A stretch of 64,000 nucleotides of DNA from UBA7803 sp963822255 (GTDB taxonomy: Bacteria; Pseudomonadota; Gammaproteobacteria; Pseudomonadales; Azotimanducaceae): NCBI GenBank assembly GCA_963822255.1, contig CAWGGV010000009.1, forward strand, positions 682,001 to 746,000, in the 5' to 3' direction. Made by a program: the position numbers and the translations under genes. Shown here piece after piece: positions 1 to 7,015 of this stretch (the first letter of the stretch is position 1; the number at the start of each line of letters is the position of its first letter). Below the pieces are notes generated by a model. The model searched no databases and was not told the DNA's origin. It saw nothing but the letters and a program-made list of their open reading frames with translations.

Positions 1-2
1 CC

Positions 3-575
3 TATAAGGCCGAGGCGCTGGAGAAGAAAAAAGACAACGCCGCCCACTGGATAGACCGCGATCCCGAGGTGAAGTGTTATCTGCCCGGGGTGCCCCGTGC
101 CACCTACATGCCGTTCCCGTTCCGGATCGTACAGCAGGAGGGCTCAATCATGATCCTCTACGAGTACGCCAACGCCGTCCGCGACATCTACATGAAGGAC
201 GTGGGGCCCGCGCCGGTGGATTCCTGGATGGGTCAGTCGGTAGCGCACTGGGAAGGCGACACCCTGGTGGTGGAGGTGACCGGCATGAACGACCAGACCT
301 GGTTCGATCGGGCCGGCAACTTTCACAGCGATCAGATGAAGGTGACCGAGCGCTACACGCCGATGGGGCCGAACCACCTCGGTTACGAGGCCACCATCGA
401 GGACCCCGCGACCTTCACCCGGCCCTGGAAGATCAGCATGCCACTGTATCGGCGCATGGAAGACGATGCACGGCTCCTGGACTTCCGCTGCGTCGAGTTC
501 GTCGAAGAGCTGCTGTACGGGCAGTGGAGAAGACATCCCCTGCCGCGGCCGGACATGCCGGAAACGGGAGGCTGA
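3..575 (+). CDS. Secreted-type hypothetical protein, 5' end outside window
   Basis: The reading frame is open from the first bases of the window (it reads YKAEALEKKK before the first ATG), so the gene starts upstream and only its last 190 or so residues are seen. I do not recognise a named function. The segment around WEGDTLVVEVTGMND, followed about 30 residues later by ERYTPMG and an EDPATFTRPW stretch, aligns by eye with WDGNTLVIDTSNF...ERFHYARDG...EDPNIWKTSW in the next gene, so the two are tandem paralogues. Four bases separate this stop from the next ATG and the third gene follows closely, suggesting one operon. The function is unknown. Confidence 0.75.
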   Translation, partial: YKAEALEKKKDNAAHWIDRDPEVKCYLPGVPRATYMPFPFRIVQQEGSIMILYEYANAVRDIYMKDVGPAPVDSWMGQSVAHWEGDTLVVEVTGMNDQTWFDRAGNFHSDQMKVTERYTPMGPNHLGYEATIEDPATFTRPWKISMPLYRRMEDDARLLDFRCVEFVEELLYGQWRRHPLPRPDMPETGG

Positions 576-579
576 GATC

Positions 580-1677
580 ATGATCCTACCGACCAGGACC
601 AGCTGGCTGCTCTGCGCCGTCGTCGCGGCGGCGATGACCATGCCGGCGTCCGCCGGTGTGCCCCGCACCTCGAAGGGAAGACCCGACTTCTCCGGCACCT
701 ACAACGTGGGAACCCTGACCCCGCTGCAGCGCCCGAAGATGTTCGGCGACAAGCTGGTACTCTCGCCCGAGCAGGCCGCCAAGATCGCCGAGGAGCGCAA
801 GAAGCTACTGTCCGACGACCTGAAACCGGACGACCCGGATCGCGCCGCGCCACCCAAGGGCGGTGACGGCTCCACGGGCGCGGCCGGCAACGTCGGCGGC
901 TACAACGCTTTCTGGATCGACGAGGGCGACGGGGCGTTCCGCATCAACGGCGAGTTCCGCACGTCCATCATCACCAGGCCGAAGGACGGCCGCTTCCCGG
1001 CGTTTCTGCCGGCAGCAGCCAAGCGCATGGCCGAGCGGCGCGAGTTCTTCCGGCAGAACACGGGCGAAGCGTGGTGGATAGAAACCGGCGGTCACGGCCC
1101 ATATGACGATCCGGAAGATCGCGGGCTGGGAGAGCGCTGCCTGCTCGGCTTCGGCTCCACCGCCGGGCCGCCCATGCTGCCGGTGCTGTACAACAACACC
1201 AAGCGCATCATTCAGAACGAGAACACCGTGGTGATTCTCACCGAGATGGATCACGACGCTCGCATCGTGCGCATGAACGGCAAGCACGCGCCGGACGACC
1301 AGCGGTTCTGGCTCGGAGACTCCATCGGCTGGTGGGACGGCAACACCCTGGTGATCGATACCAGCAACTTTCGCGACGACACCAGCTTCTACATGGGCAC
1401 CCGCGACCTTCACGTGGTGGAGCGGTTTCACTACGCCCGGGATGGCCAGCTCGTCTACGGCTTTACGGTGGAAGATCCCAACATCTGGAAGACGTCGTGG
1501 AGCGGGGAGTACCCCTGGCCACGGACCGACGAGCGGCTGTACGAGTACGCCTGTCACGAGGGCAACTACGCACTCGGCGGGGTGCTCCGGGGCGCGCGAT
1601 TGCTGGAGCAGGAATGGCTGGACAAGCACGGCAGGAGCGGCGAGGAGACAGCCGATGCGGCGCCACCTTCAAAGTGA
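580..1677 (+). CDS. Exported hypothetical protein, paralogue of upstream gene
   Basis: 365 residues. The ATG at 580 lies four bases after the previous stop and gives a clear signal peptide: short basic start, hydrophobic stretch LLCAVVAAAMTM, and a probable cleavage site after ASA near residue 26. The longer in-frame extension back to 466 overlaps the upstream gene and is less likely. The mature part has a WWDGNTLVIDTSNF segment and a C-terminal YEYACHEGNYALGGVLRGAR segment; this arrangement recurs in secreted proteins of proteobacteria that often stand in tandem beside DUF6152 genes, as here. No catalytic motif is recognisable. Probable periplasmic protein of unknown function in a three-gene operon. 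Confidence 0.8.
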   Translation: MILPTRTSWLLCAVVAAAMTMPASAGVPRTSKGRPDFSGTYNVGTLTPLQRPKMFGDKLVLSPEQAAKIAEERKKLLSDDLKPDDPDRAAPPKGGDGSTGAAGNVGGYNAFWIDEGDGAFRINGEFRTSIITRPKDGRFPAFLPAAAKRMAERREFFRQNTGEAWWIETGGHGPYDDPEDRGLGERCLLGFGSTAGPPMLPVLYNNTKRIIQNENTVVILTEMDHDARIVRMNGKHAPDDQRFWLGDSIGWWDGNTLVIDTSNFRDDTSFYMGTRDLHVVERFHYARDGQLVYGFTVEDPNIWKTSWSGEYPWPRTDERLYEYACHEGNYALGGVLRGARLLEQEWLDKHGRSGEETADAAPPSK

Positions 1678-1711
1678 CGGATCGGCGAGGAATCGAAGGA
1701 GAATGAGCCAT

Positions 1712-2137
1712 ATGAGACAAGCACTTGCAGGGTTGCTCGGGACGGCGTGCATGGCCTTGGCGCCGGTTGCTGCCTGGGCCCACCACGCCTTCGGCGCCGA
1801 GTTCGATCCGAACCGGCCGCTGGTGCTGAAAGGGCCCGTGACCAAGGTGGAATGGGTGAATCCGCACACCTGGATTCACATGGAGATCACGAAAGAAGAC
1901 GGCAGCAAAGAAGACTGGATGGTGGAGGGGGGCACGCCGAACACGCTGCTGCGCAACGGCCTGACCAAGCAATCCCTCCAGCCCGGCACGCAAATCGTCG
2001 TCGACGGCTATCAGGCCAAGGACCGAACCCATCGTGCCAATGGCCGCAACGTGACCCTGGAGAACGGCGAGAAGATCTTCATGGGCTCCTCCGGCACCGG
2101 CGCGCCCAAGGACGGCTTCGACCCACACGAGCACTGA
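1712..2137 (+). CDS. DUF6152 family periplasmic protein
   Basis: 141 residues. I chose the ATG at 1712 because GGAG (1698-1701) lies about 10 bases upstream; an in-frame ATG at 1703 sits too close to that site. The N-terminus is a signal peptide ending in AWA before HHAFGAEFDPN, and the mature protein carries the family's typical order HHAF, then VTKVEWVNPHTWIHM, then a short beta-rich body (GTQIVVDGYQAKD). DUF6152 proteins are small predicted periplasmic beta proteins of unknown role. It lies 34 bases downstream of the tandem paralogue and closes the operon; REP-like repeats follow directly. Confidence 0.8.
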   Translation: MRQALAGLLGTACMALAPVAAWAHHAFGAEFDPNRPLVLKGPVTKVEWVNPHTWIHMEITKEDGSKEDWMVEGGTPNTLLRNGLTKQSLQPGTQIVVDGYQAKDRTHRANGRNVTLENGEKIFMGSSGTGAPKDGFDPHEH

Positions 2138-2164
2138 GCCTCATGCAGTTACAGTGTGGGAGAT

Positions 2165-2260
2165 GTGGGAGCGACCTCCCGGTCGCGACTGATTTCGATG
2201 TGGGAGCGACCTCCCGGTCGCGACTGATTTCGATGTGGGAGCGACCTCCCGGTCGCGATT
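2165..2260 (+). repeat. REP-like palindromic array, three tandem copies
   Basis: Three copies with an exact 35-base period begin at 2165, 2200 and 2235. Each starts GTGGGAGCGACCTCCCGG and contains the dyad GCGACC-TCCC-GGTCGC; the first two are followed by the same spacer CTGATTTCGAT. A partial GTGGGAGA precedes the first copy at 2156. The GTGG head and palindromic body resemble REP elements of Pseudomonas and Stenotrophomonas relatives, which are mobilised by RAYT-type transposases. It sits between the 3' ends of two convergent genes, the usual place for REPs. A second array in the opposite orientation lies at 13086-13188. Confidence 0.85.
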
Positions 2261-2268
2261 CCCACGCT

Positions 2269-3231
2269 TCACGTCTCGATGATGGCCTTGCCGATCACCT
2301 TGCGGTCGCGGATCAGCTCGAGCGCCCGGGCGGTCTGCTCGAGCGGTAGCCGGTGTGAGATGTAGGGCTTGATTCGGCCGGAGGCCAACCAGCCCATCAG
2401 CACCGCGGAGTTGCGGGCCGCCCATTGCGGATCGTGACGACTCAGCGCGCCCACGGTGAACCCCACCACCTCGGCGTCCTTTATCAGAAGGTGGTTGGTC
2501 TTTGCGAGTGCCGCACGGCCGCTGGTGAAACCGACGACGAGAATCCGGCCGAACGGTGCAATGCAGCGCATGGACTCGTCGAAGACGTCCCCGCCCACCG
2601 GGTCGTAGATCACGTCCGCGCCGCGCCCGCCGGTGAGCGCCTTGACCTCCTCCCTGAAGCCCTGGGTATAGTCGATGACGTGGTCGGCACCCACCTCCCG
2701 CGCCACCGCCCGCTTCTCCTCGGTGCTGGCCGTGGCGATGACCGTGGCGCCCATGAGCTTGCCCACGTCCACCGCGGCGAGGCCGACGCCCCCGGCAGCG
2801 CCATGCACCAGCAGCGTCTCTCCCGCCGCCAGCCGTCCGCGCTGCATGCCGTAGAGGGCGGTCGCGTAGTTGGCGCGGAACGCGGCGGCCGCGGCCAGGT
2901 CCACGCTGTCCGGCAGCCGGGTCGCCCTGTCGGCACTCACCACCACCTGCTCGATGCAGCCGCCCGGGCAGAGAACCCGGTCGCCCACCGCCAGATCTTC
3001 GACCCCCCCACCCACCGCCAGCACCGTGCCGGCGCCTTCCCCGCCGACCACGAACGGCAGTGCCGGTTTGATCTGATACTCGCCGGCGATCATCAGCACG
3101 TCGGTGAAGGCCACCCCACGCGCCGCCAGCGCCACCTTGACCTCACCGGGACCCGGCGCCGGCGGCTCATCCACGTCTTTCACCACCAAGTCACCCGGAC
3201 CGCCCAGCGTCTCGCAGTACACGGCCTTCAT
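2269..3231 (-). CDS. NADPH:quinone oxidoreductase / MDR-family zinc-independent dehydrogenase
   Basis: 320 residues, quinone-oxidoreductase branch of the medium-chain dehydrogenase/reductase superfamily. The ATG at 3231 has AGGAG about 8 bases upstream. The N-terminal GroES-like fold (residues 1-125) contains PAPGPGEV and the family's GGEGAGTV segment; the nucleotide-binding Rossmann domain has VHGAAGGVGLAAV and a DPVGGDVF segment. The structural-zinc cysteine cluster of true alcohol dehydrogenases is absent, which fits QOR-type enzymes reducing quinones or enoyl substrates with NADPH in the cytoplasm. It is followed by REP repeats and precedes nothing obviously related, so its substrate cannot be inferred. 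Confidence 0.88.
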   Translation of the reverse strand: MKAVYCETLGGPGDLVVKDVDEPPAPGPGEVKVALAARGVAFTDVLMIAGEYQIKPALPFVVGGEGAGTVLAVGGGVEDLAVGDRVLCPGGCIEQVVVSADRATRLPDSVDLAAAAAFRANYATALYGMQRGRLAAGETLLVHGAAGGVGLAAVDVGKLMGATVIATASTEEKRAVAREVGADHVIDYTQGFREEVKALTGGRGADVIYDPVGGDVFDESMRCIAPFGRILVVGFTSGRAALAKTNHLLIKDAEVVGFTVGALSRHDPQWAARNSAVLMGWLASGRIKPYISHRLPLEQTARALELIRDRKVIGKAIIET

Positions 3232-3301
3232 CGACTGCTCCTGTTCCAGCTCACGACAGTCAGGCAGCCTATCATCAACCGCGCACCGCCGGGCACCCGG
3301 G

Positions 3302-4291
3302 TCAGAGGTGGCGAAGCTCCCAGCAGCGGTGGATGCGGGAGTTGCGGCGGAAGTCCGCGTCGATGGTGTCGCGGGTGATCTCGCGAGTCCGGGCGAAGCC
3401 GGCGAGCGCGGCCTCGTCCAGCTTGAAGCGCCGGAAATTGTTGGAGAACCACAGCACCCCGCCGGGCGCGAGCCGCGCCATGGCCAGCGACAGAAGCTCC
3501 ACGTGGCGGCGCTGCAGATCGAAGTCGTCGGCACGCTTGGAGTTCGAAAAGGTGGGAGGATCGCAGAAGATCAGGTCGTAGCTGTCCCGATCGGCGCTGA
3601 GCCACGACATGACGTCGGCGCGCTCCAGCCGGTGACGGCTGCGCTCGGCGCCATTGTAGTCGAGGTTACGTCCGGCCCACGCCCGATAGGTGGCGGAGAG
3701 GTCGACGCTCACCGTCGCCGCTGCGCGACCGGCCGCGGCGTGGGCGGTGGCGGCACCGGTGTAGCAGAACAGGTTCAGCACCCGCTTGCCCGCCGCCTCC
3801 CGACCGAGACGAAGGCGCAGCGGGCGGTGGTCCAGAAAGAGCCCCGTGTCCAGGTAGTCGAACAGGTTGACCTCGAGAGCCACCGGGCCTTCCCGCACCA
3901 GCAAGGCTTCGCCGCGGCTGCCCATGCGCCCGTACTTGCTGCCGCCGCGGCCGCGGCTGCGCGTTTTCACTGCCAGCTGCAACGGCTCGAGGTCGAACAC
4001 CGTCTGCACCGCCGCCAGCAGCTCGTCCAGGCGCCGCCCGGTCACCTCGGGGGGGATCTTCGCCGGCGCCTGATACTCCTGAACGTGGGCGAACAGCCGG
4101 CCCGGCTCCTCCGCTTCCCGGTACAGGTCGACGGCGGCCGCATACTCCGGCATGTCGGCGTCGTATACCCGGTAACAGCTCACTTCATGACGCCGGCGCC
4201 ACGCGGCCAGGCCGCGCTGATTCTTGCGCAGCCGGTTGGCAACCATGACGGCGCCGGCGGACAGCGGTTCTGCTGGTTCGAGTGTGGGCAC
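3302..4291 (-). CDS. Stand-alone RlmK-type 23S rRNA (guanine) methyltransferase
   Basis: 329 residues. It matches the C-terminal half of E. coli RlmKL (RlmK, m7G2069 of 23S rRNA) in order: ANRLRKN, CYRVYDADMPEYAAAVD, VQEYQAP, the LFDYLDTGLFLDHR signature, SAM motif I LNLFCYTGAATAHA, catalytic-type motif IV FCDPPTFSNSK, and the FSNNFRRF near the end. The THUMP and RlmL half is missing, and no open frame upstream supplies it before the divergent gene at 4496, so this is a free-standing RlmK. The listed start is a GTG with no clear ribosome site; an ATG at 4246, just before VANRLRKN, is an equally good alternative. Confidence 0.85.
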   Translation of the reverse strand: MPTLEPAEPLSAGAVMVANRLRKNQRGLAAWRRRHEVSCYRVYDADMPEYAAAVDLYREAEEPGRLFAHVQEYQAPAKIPPEVTGRRLDELLAAVQTVFDLEPLQLAVKTRSRGRGGSKYGRMGSRGEALLVREGPVALEVNLFDYLDTGLFLDHRPLRLRLGREAAGKRVLNLFCYTGAATAHAAAGRAAATVSVDLSATYRAWAGRNLDYNGAERSRHRLERADVMSWLSADRDSYDLIFCDPPTFSNSKRADDFDLQRRHVELLSLAMARLAPGGVLWFSNNFRRFKLDEAALAGFARTREITRDTIDADFRRNSRIHRCWELRHL

Positions 4292-4356
4292 GGTGGATCG
4301 AGCGTACGGCCGGACAGGGAAGGGAGCGGAAGAGCATTTGTTTATCGAACGTGAAG

Positions 4357-4409
4357 ATTCCGCGTTTTTTAGACCCTGAACATTCCACGTTTTTCGACCC
4401 TGAACATTC
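4357..4409. repeat. Near-perfect tandem direct repeat in AT-rich intergenic region
   Basis: Two adjacent copies of about 25 bases (4357-4381 and 4382-4405) share the pattern ATTCC-CGTTTTT-GACCCTGAAC, followed by a third ATTC start. The stretch is noticeably poorer in GC than its surroundings and lies between the divergent rlmK-like gene and the DUF6178-like gene, about 90 bases upstream of the latter start. It could be a regulatory binding region for either gene or a small sequence duplication. I see no protein-coding explanation. Confidence 0.6.
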
Positions 4410-4495
4410 TATCGCACGTGGTCGTTCTCGCAAAGACTACCACCGCCATTGAAAGGCGCGTACAAAGCGCCTCCCTCCTCACACGGAGAGTCGGC

Positions 4496-6139
4496 ATGCC
4501 ACGTCGTCACGCTCCCCCCGCGCGCCTGACCACGGCGCGCGCACTGCAGGACCACCCGGCGCTCGCGAGCCTTCTGCCGTCGCTGGCGCCTCGCGCGCTC
4601 ACGCGCCTATTCGCCGCCGTTGGGACCCACGACGCCGGTGCCCTGATGGCGCTCACGCCGCCGGAGCTGCTGGCCCGCGCGCTGGATGAAGCGATCTGGG
4701 ACGACCACGGCGACGCGCCGCGGCTCGACGCCGACGTGTTCATCGAGTGGCTGGAGGTCTGGGTGAACGAAGGCGATGCATTCACCGCCGAGCGGCTGGC
4801 AGCACTCGACGAGGATACCCTGGCCGTTTGCCTCGGCGAGGCCCTGGACGTCCAGGACTCCCACGCCACCGCATTCTGCCGCGCACCCGACGATGGCGAG
4901 TCCGGCCCCTCGGACCCTGGATTGTTCGAGCCTGGGGCCGACACCGAGCTGTTCGGCCGTTTCCTGGTGCGCGCCGCGCAGGAAGACGACTGGGACGTGC
5001 TGCATCCGGCCCTGGTGGCCCTGTGGGACCATGAGCCGGAACGGCTGCTGGCCATGCTCGAGCGCCTCACCGCAGGGGATTCGCGGCTCGATGGCGAGGC
5101 GCCGACGCCGCTGCGAGAGGACGCGGCCGCGGCCCGGGAACACGTCCGCGAGCGCGCGGGGTTCGTGTCGGCGGCCGCGGCGCGGGCCTTTCTCGCTCAG
5201 TCCCGCACGCTGAGCGCCGAAGCGCTGGTATCCATGAGCGAGTACGACCTCGAGACCGAACGCCATCTTCGCCGCCTCGAATCGACCCGCCGGATCGAGG
5301 CGAGCCCCGCGCACGCAAGCGAGCCGGATAGCGGCGAGCCGCCGGGCGTCGGGTCGCCGAGCGGCACCGTAGTCGCTACGGATCGACCGGTTCCGGTGCA
5401 AGGCGCGCTCGACCCGGGGCTCTGGCGTCTGCTGATCGATGCCGGAGTTGTCGACGCGGACACTGACCCCGCCGTCGGTCGGCCTGCCGGGCTGCTCGCG
5501 GGTCCTTCCGGCTCGGCATCGACACTCGATCGGCATCTGGACGCGCTGGCCGCCAGCGCCCCGGAACGCCTCGCTGACGCCGCCGCGGAGCTCGCTTACC
5601 TGGCGAACGTGGTGGCCGCCGCCGTGGATCTCCCGTTGGCGGGGCGGCGGGAAGCCGAGGCCCGAGAGCTGGCCGCCGCCACCGCCAATCTCGGTATCGA
5701 GCTGCTGGAACGCCACGGCGTGCATGTCAGGCCGGGGCAGCCGCCGGGACTGGTCCAGGCCTTTCTGCTGGCCTGGCACGCGCTCGCCGAGCTGCCCGCG
5801 CACGTGGTTCAGGCCTTCGAGGTCGCCATGCGGGCGCCGGAGACGCGCCGCAGCCTGGCCCGCAGGCAGTGGCTTCGCGGGCAGACGGCCGAAAGCATGA
5901 ACGATCTGAGCGTAGCGGTGCGAACCGGCCGCCACGAGGCGGCGCGGGAGGCGGTCGGCCTGTTGTCGCTGGCGTTCGTCACCGATGCCTGCCGGGCCAC
6001 CGCCCATCTGCTCGGCGATCCTCCGCGATTTCCGGGATTGCTCGAGGGCGGCGATAAAGAGGCAGGCCGCTGGTTTCGCAGCGTCACGGACCTGGAGCGG
6101 ACCGCCACGTTGCTGCGCGGACTACGACTCAAGCACTGA
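4496..6139 (+). CDS. DUF6178-like protein
   Basis: 547 residues, acidic, helical and Ala/Leu-rich with no signal peptide or membrane segment. The ATG at 4496 follows ACGGAGAG with a 5-base gap and is preferred over the in-frame ATG at 4418. The N-terminal third has the family-like pattern of short helical repeats (ALTRLFAAVG, GALMALTPPELL, LDADVFIEWLEVW, RLAALDEDTLAVCLGEALDV) also seen in DUF6178 proteins, whose function is unknown. A Ser/Pro/Gly-rich linker lies near residues 265-300. Only the family resemblance supports the name; a cytoplasmic scaffold or regulatory role is as likely as any. Confidence 0.65.
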   Translation: MPRRHAPPARLTTARALQDHPALASLLPSLAPRALTRLFAAVGTHDAGALMALTPPELLARALDEAIWDDHGDAPRLDADVFIEWLEVWVNEGDAFTAERLAALDEDTLAVCLGEALDVQDSHATAFCRAPDDGESGPSDPGLFEPGADTELFGRFLVRAAQEDDWDVLHPALVALWDHEPERLLAMLERLTAGDSRLDGEAPTPLREDAAAAREHVRERAGFVSAAAARAFLAQSRTLSAEALVSMSEYDLETERHLRRLESTRRIEASPAHASEPDSGEPPGVGSPSGTVVATDRPVPVQGALDPGLWRLLIDAGVVDADTDPAVGRPAGLLAGPSGSASTLDRHLDALAASAPERLADAAAELAYLANVVAAAVDLPLAGRREAEARELAAATANLGIELLERHGVHVRPGQPPGLVQAFLLAWHALAELPAHVVQAFEVAMRAPETRRSLARRQWLRGQTAESMNDLSVAVRTGRHEAAREAVGLLSLAFVTDACRATAHLLGDPPRFPGLLEGGDKEAGRWFRSVTDLERTATLLRGLRLKH

Positions 6140-6156
6140 GCAAGGTTGTCGGGTGC

Positions 6157-6846
6157 TCAGCAGGCGTCGTCGCCGCTCTCCATCAGCGCGGCCAGAGCCG
6201 CTTCCAGCGCGGCCACCCGCTGCTCCAGCCGTTCGAGGCGCGAAGCGGCGGCGTCCACCGGCGCCGCGGGCGGGCGCTCCCTGGCTTCGCCCGGCTGCGG
6301 CGGCGCTGGCGCCGCCGGCACCTCCCCGGCGGGAACGCCGGCGCTGAACAGCTCCGCGTAGCGCGCCTCCCGCCGTCCCGGCTCCCGAGCCAGGCGTGTC
6401 ACGAACGGGCCCTGCTCGTAGCCGCGGAGCGCCTCGAGCGTCCGCTCCACTGTCTCGCTGTCCGGAAACTCGTGCATGCGTCCGGCGCGGCCACGCAGCT
6501 CGCCCGGCGTCTGCGGTCCCCGCAGCAGCAGCAGGCAGATCAGGGCACGCTCGGCGGGGGAGAACCGGAAGTCGCCGATCTCGTCGTTGAACAGGCGGTA
6601 GTGGTACTTCGGCACTCGCCCGCCGAAGCCCGACTTCTCCCGTACCAGATAGCGTTTCATCAAGCCTTCGAGCGAGCCTTCGACCTCCGCCTCGGACAGA
6701 TCCATCACCGGGTCCCGGCTGCTCTTCTGGTTGCAGGCGCTGACGAGCGCGTTCAGGGACAGCGGGTACTGGTCCGGGGTAGTCATGGACTTTTCCATGA
6801 GGCTGCCGATGATGCGGGCTTCTATCGGGTCGAGCTGTATGTTCAT
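6157..6846 (-). CDS. YceH family protein (UPF0502 / DUF480)
   Basis: 229 residues. The family signature near the N-terminus is clear: LDPIEARIIGSLMEKSMTTPDQYPLSLNALVSACNQKSSRDPV, given here in outline as the LDPIEARIIG, TTPDQYPLSL and ACNQKSSRDPV motifs, followed by the second winged-helix segment RALICLLLLRGPQTPGELR. Family structures show two winged-helix domains, hinting at DNA binding, but the role is not established. The tail (RLERLEQRVAALEAALAAL) is a short coiled coil. Start could be the ATG at 6846 or at 6852; the former matches family N-termini. Convergent with the DUF6178-like gene, 17 bases away. Confidence 0.88.
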   Translation of the reverse strand: MNIQLDPIEARIIGSLMEKSMTTPDQYPLSLNALVSACNQKSSRDPVMDLSEAEVEGSLEGLMKRYLVREKSGFGGRVPKYHYRLFNDEIGDFRFSPAERALICLLLLRGPQTPGELRGRAGRMHEFPDSETVERTLEALRGYEQGPFVTRLAREPGRREARYAELFSAGVPAGEVPAAPAPPQPGEARERPPAAPVDAAASRLERLEQRVAALEAALAALMESGDDAC

Positions 6847-7015
6847 GGTCATCAGAAATGCGTGCGTGCGGAGCATTGAGCCACTGCAGGCGCATGGGAT
6901 TCAACGGCAGGAGGTGGGCGGCGAGCCGGAACACGATGGCCGCACCGCCGGGCCGCGGTGCGGGTGAGCGCCGGGATCCGCCGTCCAGTGGCTGGCCGCG
7001 GATCCCGGGCGGGGA

